The notes below the pieces were generated by a model. That model saw only the letters and a program-made list of their open reading frames with translations, was not told where the DNA came from and did not search any database. From positions 372,001 through 436,000 of the forward strand of contig NZ_OEQK01000003.1 in NCBI RefSeq assembly GCF_900240405.1: a stretch of 64,000 bases of DNA. The letters run 5' to 3'. The stretch's first letter is position 1, and each line of letters opens with the position of its first letter. Source of the stretch: Salirhabdus sp. Marseille-P4669. Lineage in GTDB: Bacteria > Bacillota > Bacilli > Bacillales > Alkalibacillaceae. A program made the position numbers and the translations under genes. This document shows, in pieces, positions 34,589 to 44,145 of this stretch.

Positions 34589-35197
34589 TCATACTCTTTT
34601 TTTCATTGCTTCGGCTACTGCCTTTGACTGCCCATCGTTTTCCTCATAAAGTTTATTTATGATGTTATTATAGTCCTCATCATTTCGATTCTGACTTAAT
34701 TTATCTGCAGCTTGAACCTCTTCCACCTTTATTTTAAATCCAACGATACCTTTCATTTGTTTTTTCGTTTTGGAGGAAAGATTCTCCCATAAAACTGGAT
34801 TTTCACGATGCTTTTCATATTTTTGTAATAGTAGTTTTAAATCTTCTTCTAATTCTTGTTCATTCATTATAGAAGCTCTCCCATATACATGGACCGATTG
34901 ATAATTCCATGTTGGAACATTTTCAGATTGATACCAGGATGACGAGATGTAAGCATGTGGGCCTTGATAGATTACCAGAACATCCTCATCTTCCTCGAAG
35001 GTCTTCCATTGCGGGTTCGCAAAAGCCAAATGCCCAGTAATCACATAGTCATCGCCCACTCTATGTAGCTCCAAAGGCAAATGCGTTGCGATTGGTTTTC
35101 CTTGTTGTGTCGTTATTAAGGTTCCAAAAGAGTTCCCCTCGATAAATTCTCGAACTTCCTTAAAGTCCGTAACCTGAAAATGCTTCGGTACATACAT
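34589..35197 (-). CDS. paiB: PaiB-like FMN-binding negative regulator
   Basis: 202 residues behind AAGGGTGG. The family signature MYVPKHFQVTDFKEVREFIE opens the protein, followed by TLITTQQGKPIATHLPLEL, GHLAFANPQWKTF, YQGPHAYISSSWYQSENVPT and VHVYGRASI. This is PaiB, an FMN-binding split-barrel protein that with PaiA represses sporulation and degradative-enzyme genes in Bacillus. No PaiA lies beside it, although a GNAT gene occurs at 36310. Confidence 0.88.
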   Translation of the reverse strand: MYVPKHFQVTDFKEVREFIEGNSFGTLITTQQGKPIATHLPLELHRVGDDYVITGHLAFANPQWKTFEEDEDVLVIYQGPHAYISSSWYQSENVPTWNYQSVHVYGRASIMNEQELEEDLKLLLQKYEKHRENPVLWENLSSKTKKQMKGIVGFKIKVEEVQAADKLSQNRNDEDYNNIINKLYEENDGQSKAVAEAMKKRV

Positions 35198-35333
35198 GTT
35201 AATCCACCCTTCCCAAAATCAATTGATTGGTTTGATCATGATAAAGTCTACCTGTCCTTCATCCACCATATAAAAGGAATGCGATTTTTTCTCATTAAGA
35301 GCGCATGTCTTTTCATTCTTTTCCCTTTTACGC

Positions 35334-36173
35334 TCAGCTAAGGCGCCTTCTTATTTCCTTCACAAGCACTTGTTTCTCTTCCTCACCAATTCCGTCAGAT
35401 GATAGCTTACGCGCTGCTATTGGGGCAATCCAGGAATCGATTTCATCATATGTGGTTCCAGTGATTTGGGTATATTCCTTCATAAAATCTTGAATTATGT
35501 TCTCCCGATACGTATCAAATAGATTCATCGCTTCCTTAGGGGTATGTGGAGGTAGCACAGAAAACCGAATCATAAGGATAAACTCTGCTACATCCGCTTC
35601 TGGATTTCCATTCGTTCCATTCATCCAATCTATTAAAATAGGCTCTCCACTATTTCGGAATATAATATTGTTCGGATTGGCATCTCCATGGCAGATGTTA
35701 CTTTTCTTCGGGAGATGGTCCAACAGTTCAAGGACAGCAATTTGTTCTTCTTCCAGTAAATAATCTACACTACGAATCTGTTTCTTCAAAAATTCTCTTT
35801 GGGTTGAAGGAAATTTTTTATGAAATACGGTGTTATGGACTTTCCCGAGTAATCGGGCAGATAATCGGGCATCATTCCAGTCTATGGTTGTTGGCTCTAA
35901 ATCTATTGCTGGAGTTAAATTTTCAAAAAAGCGTTCTCTTAACGTTTTTCCGTATATACGCTCATATACGATTCCGGGACGATTTTCATACTCTATCATT
36001 TCATATGGACGCGGTACAGGTAGACCTAATTCCCATACAATGTTATGATTATGAAACTCTTTTTCTAAATCTGTATTATCGATAATCGGCTTTGCTAGTT
36101 TTAGAACCTGATTGTCCCCCCACTCTAATACTTCTGCGTTGGAACCTTCCCCTATTTTTCGTCTCATTTCCAT
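35334..36173 (-). CDS. Aminoglycoside phosphotransferase-family kinase
   Basis: 279 residues behind AAGGAG. The N-lobe starts RRKIGEGSNAEVLEWGDNQV with LKLAKP as the ATP-binding lysine. The catalytic loop is NICHGDANPNNIIFR and the metal-binding loop ILIDWMNGTNGNPEADVAEF. This is an APH/choline-kinase fold. A resistance role cannot be read from sequence; many such proteins phosphorylate small metabolites. Cytosolic, monocistronic. Confidence 0.8.
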   Translation of the reverse strand: MEMRRKIGEGSNAEVLEWGDNQVLKLAKPIIDNTDLEKEFHNHNIVWELGLPVPRPYEMIEYENRPGIVYERIYGKTLRERFFENLTPAIDLEPTTIDWNDARLSARLLGKVHNTVFHKKFPSTQREFLKKQIRSVDYLLEEEQIAVLELLDHLPKKSNICHGDANPNNIIFRNSGEPILIDWMNGTNGNPEADVAEFILMIRFSVLPPHTPKEAMNLFDTYRENIIQDFMKEYTQITGTTYDEIDSWIAPIAARKLSSDGIGEEEKQVLVKEIRRRLS

Positions 36174-36309
36174 TAAAAAAGCTCCTTTTATTCAAAATTT
36201 CTTTGTACCCATCGTCTGCTCTATCTTAAATTGGGATATTCATTTTAAATAATGACAATAGAAAAGACCATCAACCGATGATCTTGTTCTCTTGATGCAT
36301 CTGAGTGGA

Positions 36310-36807
36310 TTACAAGAGCTTAGACATATAATATTCATCCACGAATTCTTCCTGGATCCACACGGAATTTCTTTTTGTTCCTTCTATTTCAAATCCTGCT
36401 TTTTTATATAATGATATGCCAGCTTCGTTCTTAGTGACGACTGTTAGCTCTAACCTACTTACATGGTGCTTCTGTGCCCACTCATCTAAATTAAGAAATA
36501 GCTTCGTTCCAATTCCTTTTCCTCGAAATGCTTCTGGTATTCCAATCACAATGTAGGCAGAATGTTTATTTCTACGGGCCTTCCCACCTATCGCTAATAA
36601 GTATCCGACAAGTCTGTCCTCTATTTCTGCTACTAATATAGTAGAATTTTCCTCCGCTTGAATGCTTTCAATCATTTGTCGTTGTGCATCCTTATTAATA
36701 TTTCGTTCCCCAGCTTCCCAAAGCATATACTCGGATTGTTTATCCACATCCATCATAAGATTTGCTAGATTTTCTGCATCTGTTAGTTGTATTTCTCTTA
36801 TAATCAT
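36310..36807 (-). CDS. GNAT-family N-acetyltransferase
   Basis: 165 residues behind AAGGAGA. Motif A region IVIGIPEAFRGKGIGTKLF, preceded by ILVAEIEDRLVGYLLAIGG, and LTVVTKNEAGISLYKKAGFE plus IEGTKRNSVWIQEEFVDEYY match a RimI/Acetyltransf_3-type fold. It resembles PaiA-type spermidine acetyltransferases only generally. Substrate unknown. Confidence 0.85.
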   Translation of the reverse strand: MIIREIQLTDAENLANLMMDVDKQSEYMLWEAGERNINKDAQRQMIESIQAEENSTILVAEIEDRLVGYLLAIGGKARRNKHSAYIVIGIPEAFRGKGIGTKLFLNLDEWAQKHHVSRLELTVVTKNEAGISLYKKAGFEIEGTKRNSVWIQEEFVDEYYMSKLL

Positions 36808-36879
36808 TGCTGCATCTCCTTTTTCTAATCATCCTGTTGTTCTGGTAATAGCAGTCCACTAGTTAATCGGAAATCTTCT

Positions 36880-37419
36880 CTATTTATCTTTATGCTTGTC
36901 GAGCATTTCTTGTAAATATTCCTCTGATTTCCCTCGTGGAATACTAAGACTCTTCCAGCTATCACCTTTTACTAGTTTTCCTATGTAAACCATTTGCCCA
37001 ACATGAGAAGCGTAGTGTGCCATTTGCCTTTCTATCGCGTCTAAAACCAAATGACCTTCTCCTCGAATCGTAACCTTCTTCAACAAGTCCTGCTCCTGCA
37101 AATCAGCAAGTGTCTTAAAAAGAACTTTCCAGCCATTATCCCAAATCCGAATCAGCTCTGCTTTCGAGGATATATCATCAACAAATTCATCCTCACGATC
37201 TCGGTAGGATTTTTCCCCATCAGTGGTTAAAAAGTCGGTCCACCTAGAGATCATATTTCCGCTTAAATGCTTTACGATTATTGCTATGCTATTTGACTCG
37301 TTATTATAGGTCCAATGCATTTCCTCATCTGTTAATTGATTTATCGTCTTATCTCCAAGACTTTTAACACTTTGAAACCGCTCCAAGACAATGCTTAAAT
37401 ATTCTTTTCCAATGCTCAT
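36880..37419 (-). CDS. DUF1572 DinB-like protein
   Basis: 179 residues; the ATG at 37419 follows GAGGAGGGG. Segments LGDKTINQLTDEEMHWTYN, SIAIIVKHLSGNMISRWTDF and HYASHVGQMVYIGKLVKGD are typical of the DUF1572/DinB-like four-helix bundle, whose two histidines (KHLSG and HYASH) may bind metal. Some relatives modify bacillithiol or small thiols. Function unproven. Confidence 0.78.
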   Translation of the reverse strand: MSIGKEYLSIVLERFQSVKSLGDKTINQLTDEEMHWTYNNESNSIAIIVKHLSGNMISRWTDFLTTDGEKSYRDREDEFVDDISSKAELIRIWDNGWKVLFKTLADLQEQDLLKKVTIRGEGHLVLDAIERQMAHYASHVGQMVYIGKLVKGDSWKSLSIPRGKSEEYLQEMLDKHKDK

Positions 37420-37572
37420 CCTTTCCCCTCCTCTTTGCAATTTATGTAACAATTGGATTACTTACCGTTTATTGAATCTGCTCCTTAATTAGATATTACC
37501 ATAATATTCTAAAAATTCTTTCTGGAAATATAAAAATTTCTCTAAACTCCTTAAATTTCGATTTGTTATAAT

Positions 37573-37914
37573 CTACGAGAAAAATACCTCTGTTAATCGT
37601 TTTTGAATGAATAAAAACATCCCCCATCCCATTATTCCAAGCATGATTGCGAATGGTAGTCGAATGGAATGTTTAAATGCGAGGTAAATTACGACTAGCA
37701 TAACTATTGTTGCTGGCAGACCAATGATTACGCCTAGAGTGAAGTGAGAAATATTATGATTGGATTCCCCTTGAACACGTAGCCAAATAATGCTTAAAAT
37801 ACTAACTAATGGTAAGGCAGCGATAATGCCACCATACACAGGAAATCGCCTAGCTAATTCCGTAATAATACCAATAATAGCCGCTGATGTAATAATCTTG
37901 ATCAATAAATACAT
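37573..37914 (-). CDS. DUF3147 membrane protein
   Basis: 113 residues with about four hydrophobic helices and the RRFPVYGGIIAALPLVSILS segment of the DUF3147 family. The ATG directly follows the MarR stop codon (no gap), so the two are translationally coupled. Probably the regulated partner of the MarR repressor; transport role unknown. Confidence 0.75.
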   Translation of the reverse strand: MYLLIKIITSAAIIGIITELARRFPVYGGIIAALPLVSILSIIWLRVQGESNHNISHFTLGVIIGLPATIVMLVVIYLAFKHSIRLPFAIMLGIMGWGMFLFIQKRLTEVFFS

Positions 37915-38313
37915 TTATTTCGATACCTCACTTAGTAATTGAAATGCTTCAAGAACTTTATTTCTTTCCTCTTCTGATAATTTGAATAGTGCCACACGTA
38001 ATTTATCCTCATCCAATTCAGTATTCTTTTTTAGCATCGTTAATCCAGAATCGGTTAATTGTAAATAAACCTTACGTTGATCCTGCTCATCTCTATCTTT
38101 CTTTAACCAGCCTTTACGCACTAACTTTTTCACATGTTCTGATGCTGTATTATGAGAAATGGATAAATGCTCTGCAATATCTCTGATCATGACAAATTGC
38201 TTTTTTTGCACCAATTGTAATATCCTCACATTTTGGTGTGAAATAGGTTCTTCATGAGCAGCATGAAGATAAAAGTAAATATCAGTAAAGGATTCATTTA
38301 TTTCACGAATCAC
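37915..38313 (-). CDS. MarR-family transcriptional regulator
   Basis: 132 residues from a GTG behind GGGGTGG. The winged helix is at about 30-100: VQKKQFVMIRDIAEHLSISH, NTASEHVKKLVRKGWLKKD, RDEQDQRKVYLQLTDSG. A perfect palindrome lies 29 bases upstream, consistent with autorepression. It is coupled to the DUF3147 membrane protein. Confidence 0.9.
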   Translation of the reverse strand: MIREINESFTDIYFYLHAAHEEPISHQNVRILQLVQKKQFVMIRDIAEHLSISHNTASEHVKKLVRKGWLKKDRDEQDQRKVYLQLTDSGLTMLKKNTELDEDKLRVALFKLSEEERNKVLEAFQLLSEVSK

Positions 38314-38341
38314 AAAACCACCCCATGTATCGTTTTAATAG

Positions 38342-38366
38342 ATTATATCGTAATAAACGATATAAT
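38342..38366. promoter_or_regulatory. Perfect palindromic operator upstream of marR
   Basis: ATTATATCGT (38342-38351) and ACGATATAAT (38357-38366) are exact inverted repeats with an AATAA centre. Length and spacing suit a MarR dimer. Confidence 0.75.
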
Positions 38367-38546
38367 TTCAATGAAAAGTTTCTTTTAAGTGTAAGGTAGG
38401 ACCTTCTTATATTCATACAAATTAAAAAGTCGAGTCTTTTTAGGGAACAAAGAATCTCTTATCCCCCTATAAAGACCCAACTATAGTAAGTTCCTATTTC
38501 AAATAGATTTCGCACTTAAGCAAACAAATGTAAGGTAAAACCTCCA

Positions 38547-39644
38547 TCACTTCCGTCTCTCACCTAAATTAATCCCAATCCCCATATACATCACTGCTAA
38601 TAACAGCATGAATGCAATTGGTAATAGAATATCTCCCCATCCCGCATTATACAAGGCAACATCAAGCATTGCTTCAACAGCATAGCCTAATGGGAAAATA
38701 TCGGCTAAAACAGTAAAGACAGGATTATCCATTACACCAGGTGCCATATAAAGACCACTAATACCTGGAATTATTGGAAGTAAGGAAGGATAGATCATAT
38801 AAAACTTTTCTGGTGTTTGTGCAATTCCCGTAATAAGCATGGCTAAGCTCACCGCACTTAATGTAAATACTGCAGCAATTGTTAGAATCATCGCAAAGTT
38901 ACCAATTTCAAAGTCAAATACATACTTAAAAAGAACCAAGACGACAACCATTTGGAAAAATCCTATAATAAAACTATACACTAAATGTCCAGAGTACATT
39001 CCAACCTTACTGACAGGTGACAAAATGAGGCGATTCCAAACACCACTTACCTTATCTGCATTGATGCCATTTACTTTAAATCCAATCGTAAACATGGCGA
39101 TAAACAATGTAAATACAAATAACAGCTGCTTCCCCATATCATGTTTGGTGAGCTCTCCACCTTGTATTGCTTCTGTTTCTACTAGTAAAGGGGCATTTTC
39201 TAAATAGCTTTTCACTTCTTTTCGAATATCAGCTGTATTTTCCGTACCAGTTAATGCCTGCAATTCCGCTTCTTCGGTAAATATTTTGTGCACCTCTTGC
39301 TCTACCAACTGAACATTTGGCATATCGGATGACGTAATTAACCGATAATCATGTTCCATTACATGAACAGCTACATCCCTTTTTCCTTCTGCAACTTGTT
39401 CTCTAGCATCTTCCTCACTGGTAACTGTAAATTCAATGTCGCTATTTTCATTTAATATCGTTACCCACTTTTCTTCAATCTCTTCTCTTTCTGGACCAGA
39501 AGCAAAAATGTCCACTTTACTCTCTGTATTCTCTCCTATATTTCCAAATAGAAGCGTTGCTAAAATACTAAGACCAATAAATAAGAGAATTAAAAATGGT
39601 TTTCGTTTGTCTTTAACCCACTGAGCATAGATCACTGGATACAT
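38547..39644 (-). CDS. ABC-2-type transporter permease (second subunit)
   Basis: 365 residues; the ATG at 39644 follows GGGGGCG and overlaps the stop of the upstream permease by one base. One N-terminal helix (about 17-35), a large extracytoplasmic loop to about 180, then five helices. This is the YhgE/ABC-2 exporter layout, as in its neighbour. It forms the heterodimeric membrane part with 39644-40894, driven by the ATPase at 40908. Confidence 0.85.
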   Translation of the reverse strand: MYPVIYAQWVKDKRKPFLILLFIGLSILATLLFGNIGENTESKVDIFASGPEREEIEEKWVTILNENSDIEFTVTSEEDAREQVAEGKRDVAVHVMEHDYRLITSSDMPNVQLVEQEVHKIFTEEAELQALTGTENTADIRKEVKSYLENAPLLVETEAIQGGELTKHDMGKQLLFVFTLFIAMFTIGFKVNGINADKVSGVWNRLILSPVSKVGMYSGHLVYSFIIGFFQMVVVLVLFKYVFDFEIGNFAMILTIAAVFTLSAVSLAMLITGIAQTPEKFYMIYPSLLPIIPGISGLYMAPGVMDNPVFTVLADIFPLGYAVEAMLDVALYNAGWGDILLPIAFMLLLAVMYMGIGINLGERRK

Positions 39645-40894
39645 TAGAGTCGCCCCCTTTTTGGAAACATAGACGTAGCGATAACAACACAAGCAGCAAA
39701 GAAAGATAAAAGATAGATCAATGGAAGACCTAACGCACTCCAATTACGGAACTGAACCCAGTCAATCACAGCTGTCTGTGTTAGACCATTTGGTGTATAT
39801 TCTCCCACCATTTGCATAAATTCAGGTAGTCCATCTAAAGGGAAGAAGCTTCCACCTAACACCCCAAACGTCATCACAATCAGCATAAATAGGCCACTTG
39901 CTGCGTTACTATCCTGTAAATATAATGTTATCGTTGTAAATAGTGCAGAAAGACCTGCAATGGCAATCGTATATGCTGTGAACATTGCAATTAGTCCAAT
40001 CCAAAACTCTAGTGATTTTCCGGGAAATACATTTAAAATAAGTTGAATTATTGTAAAGGTAATCGCCACTTGTAACCATATAATGATTAAGGTAGATACA
40101 ATTTTACCGATTAAATAATGGAATGGATTACTATTTGTTAATAAAATTCGATTAAAGACCCGTTCTCGTTTTTCTGTTACAGTCTTAACGGAAACCGTGT
40201 GAGCAATAAAAAGTGGGAAAAGCGTCCCCATTGCAATCGTAAAATATAGTGCGATTGTATAGGATTCGGACTCTTCTACAAATTCCATTCCTCCTTGGGG
40301 CAAAATTGGCTCTGCTTGTTTCTCACTACTTTCAAGAGCGAATTGCATATTAAGCGAATTCGTGAAGCTTTGTACCAATTCTTCCAGTGTCGTTACTTCT
40401 GTTGACTGCTCATCCGCCAAAATTTTCAAGCTAGATTGAGACTGTTCCCCTAGTAGTGCGTTTGAAAGCATATGATACGTATATCCATTTGGCACCTTCA
40501 ATATTGCGTCTAGCTCTCCGTTTTCTACTTGCTTGATCGCTTCCTTTTCTGTTAATTCGGTTGCCGTCACCCATTCCTTCATATCGGGGTTATTCAGAAA
40601 TTCTTCCACCATTTGAACAGGTTGAAGGGTTGTCGATTGGGCAATCAACGCTTCTTTTTCGGAAACAGACATTTCCATATCTTCAAGTGTCGTTTTAAAC
40701 TGTTGGACACCTGCTGCTACGTCATCCTCTTGCACAAAGCCAATAGTTAACTGAATTTCCTTATCGTCCGAGAATAGACCAGAAAAGGCAAAGTTTAAGA
40801 TAACGATTAGGATGATTGGAAGTATCAGACTGATCAATATCTCTTTACGGTCTCGCCAAAAGACGAGCAGATCCTTTTTTATAAATGCTCCCAT
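39644..40894 (-). CDS. ABC-2-type transporter permease (first subunit)
   Basis: 416 residues behind AAAGGAGG. Starts KKDLLVFWRDRKEILISLIL, the usual N-terminus of ABC-2 permeases, with a first helix (20-38), a long external loop to about 215, and five C-terminal helices including an RERVFNRILLTNSNPFHYLI segment. Works with the neighbouring permease and ATPase; likely an exporter of drugs, lipids or peptides. The gap to the ATPase stop is 13 bases. Confidence 0.88.
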   Translation of the reverse strand: MGAFIKKDLLVFWRDRKEILISLILPIILIVILNFAFSGLFSDDKEIQLTIGFVQEDDVAAGVQQFKTTLEDMEMSVSEKEALIAQSTTLQPVQMVEEFLNNPDMKEWVTATELTEKEAIKQVENGELDAILKVPNGYTYHMLSNALLGEQSQSSLKILADEQSTEVTTLEELVQSFTNSLNMQFALESSEKQAEPILPQGGMEFVEESESYTIALYFTIAMGTLFPLFIAHTVSVKTVTEKRERVFNRILLTNSNPFHYLIGKIVSTLIIIWLQVAITFTIIQLILNVFPGKSLEFWIGLIAMFTAYTIAIAGLSALFTTITLYLQDSNAASGLFMLIVMTFGVLGGSFFPLDGLPEFMQMVGEYTPNGLTQTAVIDWVQFRNWSALGLPLIYLLSFFAACVVIATSMFPKRGRL

Positions 40895-40907
40895 CTGATT
40901 ACCTCCT

Positions 40908-41840
40908 TTAATCCCGCAATGTTTTTCCAGTCAGATGTAAAAATACATCTTCTAAACTTGGAATTTCCACTTGATAGTTTAAGATTTGAATTCCTTCTTT
41001 ATCAGCAGCATGGACAAGATCGTTAAGTAAGCTTTTGCCCTTTCTCGCAATAATGCGAAACCCTTCTGATGTTTCCTCCACCTGCAGGACTTTTGGTAAA
41101 GCTTTAATTGTTTCCATCAATGTATCACTTCGATTGCTAAGCTCTACTAGAATCGTATCCTCACTGGACAAAATGCTTAACAGTTCGTCTTTCGTACCAG
41201 ATGCAATTATGTTCCCATGGTCCATAATGTACACACGGTTACAAAGCTGCTCTACTTCCTCCATGTAGTGGCTCGTATAAAGCACCGTCATTCCACGTGT
41301 CTCATTTAATTGCTGAACCGTCTCTAAAATGTGGTTTCTAGATTGAGGGTCAATCCCAACAGTTGGTTCGTCTAATATCAAAATTTGCGGATGATGAAGC
41401 AAGGCGGCAGCGATATTAATTCTCCTTTTCATCCCACCGGAAAATGTTTTAATCAGTTCTTTTTGTCGGTCTTTTAAGCCCACAATTTCAAGAACCTCTT
41501 GGATTCGTTTTTCGAGTATGGCTTTTTTCACCCGATAGGCTCTACCGAAAAATTTTAGATTTTCATAGGCGGAAAGCTCCTCATATAAGGCAATTTCCTG
41601 TGGCACAACACCAAGTACATTACGAATTTCTGAGGAATTCTTGATGGTGCTTTTTCCATCTAGCTTTACATCCCCAGATGTCGGACGTAACAACGACGAA
41701 ATCATAGAAATGGTTGTAGACTTCCCCGCACCGTTTGGTCCTAGCAATCCAACAGACTCTCCTTTATTTAAATAGAGATTTACCTCATCGACTACTTTCT
41801 TATCTTTAAAACGTTTACTAAGCTTTATCGTTTCTAGCAT
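40908..41840 (-). CDS. ABC transporter ATP-binding protein (drug/antibiotic exporter type)
   Basis: 310 residues behind AAGGAG. Walker A GLLGPNGAGKSTT near residues 33-45, Q-loop VVPQEIALYEELS, signature TFSGGMKRR, Walker B ILILDEPTVGID, and H-loop YTSHYMEEVEQL. The C-terminal 80 residues form the accessory domain typical of DrrA/NatA-like exporters. It drives the two following permeases. A terminator at 41879 separates it from the response regulator gene, so the operon may be transcribed by read-through or from its own promoter. Confidence 0.92.
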   Translation of the reverse strand: MLETIKLSKRFKDKKVVDEVNLYLNKGESVGLLGPNGAGKSTTISMISSLLRPTSGDVKLDGKSTIKNSSEIRNVLGVVPQEIALYEELSAYENLKFFGRAYRVKKAILEKRIQEVLEIVGLKDRQKELIKTFSGGMKRRINIAAALLHHPQILILDEPTVGIDPQSRNHILETVQQLNETRGMTVLYTSHYMEEVEQLCNRVYIMDHGNIIASGTKDELLSILSSEDTILVELSNRSDTLMETIKALPKVLQVEETSEGFRIIARKGKSLLNDLVHAADKEGIQILNYQVEIPSLEDVFLHLTGKTLRD

Positions 41841-41878
41841 TGCATACAGCTCCTTTAGACTTTGTTACTGTTAGAATA

Positions 41879-41910
41879 TAAAAAAAGAAACAGTATCACT
41901 ACTGTCTCTA
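41879..41910 (-). terminator. Terminator between the response regulator and ABC genes
   Basis: AGAGACAGTA pairs with TACTGTTTCT (one G-T pair) around GTGA and is followed by seven T on the minus strand. Confidence 0.8.
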
Positions 41911-41958
41911 GTCACGAATTATCTTTTTCATCATTACTTTCATCATTTTCATTTTCAG

Positions 41959-42591
41959 TTAAACCAAATTGTGCCGAATTGCATAGATAGCAAGCTGTGT
42001 GCGGTCTCGCAAATCTAATTTTGTTAGGATTTGACTCGTATTGTTTTTAACAGTACCAATTGATATAGCGAGACGTTGTGCAATTTCGTTATTACTCAAA
42101 CCTTCGCCAATACATTTCAAAATCGCCCGTTCTCTTGGGGTTAACGTTGGATCTGGCTCTTTTGTGTCTTGTTTTTTCATCAATTGGGGTACGACTTTGG
42201 CCGCTACTTGGTCTTCAAGCGATAGACCACCTTTTAATGCACTTCGAATTGAACGAAGCAAAGATTCCGTATCACCGTTTTTTAAAATATAGCCACTAAC
42301 CCCAATTCGCAGCGCCTCCATGACATAATGATCATCATCAAAAGTCGTGAGCATTAAAATTTTCGTGTTTGGCCATCGGGATTGTATGACTTTGGCTGTT
42401 TCTAAACCATCCATTACTGGCATACGTATATCTAAAATAGCTATATCGAATTGCTTCTGTTCACATAGTGCTATTGCTTCTTTACCATTATCGGTCTCCC
42501 CAGTAACGGTGAATTCTTCCTCTGTCTCAATCATCATCTTTAAGCCTTGGCGCACCATCACTTGGTCTTCCGCTAGCAGTATTCGAATCAA
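41959..42591 (-). CDS. NarL/LuxR-family response regulator
   Basis: 210 residues from a TTG at 42591 (IRILLAEDQV), six bases after AGGTG; ATG and GTG three and nine bases earlier sit too near the ribosome site. Receiver domain: acidic pair in AEDQ, phosphoacceptor Asp in IAILDIRMPVMDG, later KILMLTTF and the lysine in YILKNGDTE. The C-terminal LuxR HTH has LTPRERAILKCIGEGLSNNE and GTVKNNTSQILTKLDLRDRT. The start overlaps the kinase gene by 65 bases. It probably activates the ABC genes downstream. Confidence 0.9.
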   Translation of the reverse strand: MIRILLAEDQVMVRQGLKMMIETEEEFTVTGETDNGKEAIALCEQKQFDIAILDIRMPVMDGLETAKVIQSRWPNTKILMLTTFDDDHYVMEALRIGVSGYILKNGDTESLLRSIRSALKGGLSLEDQVAAKVVPQLMKKQDTKEPDPTLTPRERAILKCIGEGLSNNEIAQRLAISIGTVKNNTSQILTKLDLRDRTQLAIYAIRHNLV

Positions 42592-43726
42592 CCTCATCAC
42601 CTACATTTGTTATTTTCAAATAGCCACTAATTAAAAATTTACCCTCAGATTGATATACTTTTAATCCCCCATTATGCTGCTCTAATCGTTCGCGCATGGA
42701 GCTTAACCCAAACCCTTCTTTATAAGTTTGATCACTAGCTACGGAATTGCTAATTTCGAAGCGAAAAATACTACCACCAGGTGCTTCAAACATAATTTCG
42801 GCTTCCTTAGAGTCACTGTGCTTCATAATATTTGTTAAGGCCTCTTGTACACTACGATAAATAACAAAGGATTGCTCCCCGGTTAGTAGGGTAGTAAATG
42901 CACCATGTTTAACGGTAAAATGGATTCGTATCAAGTTTTCTAACTCTAATCTACGTATAAGCCGAATAATTCCAGGAACCCCACCAGGATCATTGGATTT
43001 TAACGATTTAACCGCTCTTCGGGTCTCCTGCAGACTTTCCTGTGCCAGATTTTTTAGAGATTGTACGCGCTCCTTATAATCATCCGTTGCTTGTAACCGA
43101 AACATTTCCAGCTGCATAATCAGTGCCGTTAGTCGATGCCCCACAGAATCATGAATTTCATGAGCGATTAGTACCCGCTCCTCCTGCCTTGCCAATTCTT
43201 CCTCCGATACTGCCCTGCGTTTCAATTCACGGTATTCCATATACATCGCCTGATAGCGTGCATCTAAATCGGTTAGCTGATCCTTTGTCTTTTTATAAAA
43301 GTGCATCGCTATTAGTAGGAAACACATATAGAGTATGCAACAAATTATAAGTAAAGGTTTAAGATTACTAGATAAAATCGATCCTGTTAACCCGAATATA
43401 CTCACACCTGCAATTAGAAAACTATATGGAAGAGTTAAGCGATAAAATCCTTCTGCAATCAGCAAGGATAAAATTAGAATTAGGAATGGATTAAACGCTC
43501 CATTATATGGAAATAAAACTGCAACTGCAACAACTACATTCACACAAGCGAGCAGTGCCAATAAACGCTCCCATTTCTCAATTAAAGGAACGATAAAAAA
43601 TGATAGAAAGTAAAAGGTAACACCTAATATCGGTGCCGGTAACACCGTTTTATTTAAATCTATGTATACAATCGCAAATGGCCAGACAATCACATGTAAT
43701 ACTAGCCATAACCAATAAGACTTCAT
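42527..43726 (-). CDS. HisKA_3-type sensor histidine kinase
   Basis: 399 residues; the ATG at 43726 follows AAGGGG. About five to six hydrophobic helices in the first 145 residues form the sensor, without a large external domain. The H-box is EERVLIAHEIHDSVGHRLTA, with the phosphorylated His in HEIHDS. The ATPase region has QEALTNIMKHSDSKEAEI (N-box) and GFGLSSMRERLEQHNGG (G-box). Partner of the NarL-type regulator with which it overlaps. This LiaS/DesK-like layout often responds to membrane or cell-wall stress. Confidence 0.9.
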   Translation of the reverse strand: MKSYWLWLVLHVIVWPFAIVYIDLNKTVLPAPILGVTFYFLSFFIVPLIEKWERLLALLACVNVVVAVAVLFPYNGAFNPFLILILSLLIAEGFYRLTLPYSFLIAGVSIFGLTGSILSSNLKPLLIICCILYMCFLLIAMHFYKKTKDQLTDLDARYQAMYMEYRELKRRAVSEEELARQEERVLIAHEIHDSVGHRLTALIMQLEMFRLQATDDYKERVQSLKNLAQESLQETRRAVKSLKSNDPGGVPGIIRLIRRLELENLIRIHFTVKHGAFTTLLTGEQSFVIYRSVQEALTNIMKHSDSKEAEIMFEAPGGSIFRFEISNSVASDQTYKEGFGLSSMRERLEQHNGGLKVYQSEGKFLISGYLKITNVGDEVDSNTASGRPSDGAPRLKDDD

Positions 43727-44020
43727 TCGGTAAACCCCTTTTCTATAAGAGGATATGGACTTCTTTATCGTACCATTATCTATTGTGTGGGACCAAGGTG
43801 GATGTTGTTTTTCTTTCTTAATAAATAGTTGTGGGATTCGAACTTTAGGATTACTTAATTCAACAGTTATTAGGTAGAATCCTTTTATTTTAAGGTAAAA
43901 CATTTGGAGGGGTATATTTATTCTACTTTGAGGAGTACTTTTAACAGGTTAAGGTATGGATTGCAAAATGGAAATTCACAGAACAAATCACAGTTATATT
44001 TGCGAGTATATTCACAGCCT

Positions 44021-44069
44021 GTTCACATGAAAAAGTAGTTTGGTTATCCAAGCTACTTTTAATGTGAAC
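44021..44069. terminator. Long inverted repeat between the kinase and VOC genes
   Basis: GTTCACAT/ATGTGAAC outer arms and an AAAGTAGTTTGG/CCAAGCTACTTT inner stem around a TTAT loop. It is upstream of the kinase and downstream of the VOC gene on the minus strand, so it probably ends the VOC transcript. Confidence 0.55.
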
Positions 44070-44145
44070 AAAGGAATCTTATGCCGATAAAGCCCCGTTA
44101 CCTTTTGTGTATTTTTACACGCTTAATGAATAATCTTCAATATTT

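Noticed and set aside
35334-36173. Aminoglycoside resistance gene
   Set aside because: The kinase fold is clear but conserved residues alone do not define an aminoglycoside substrate.
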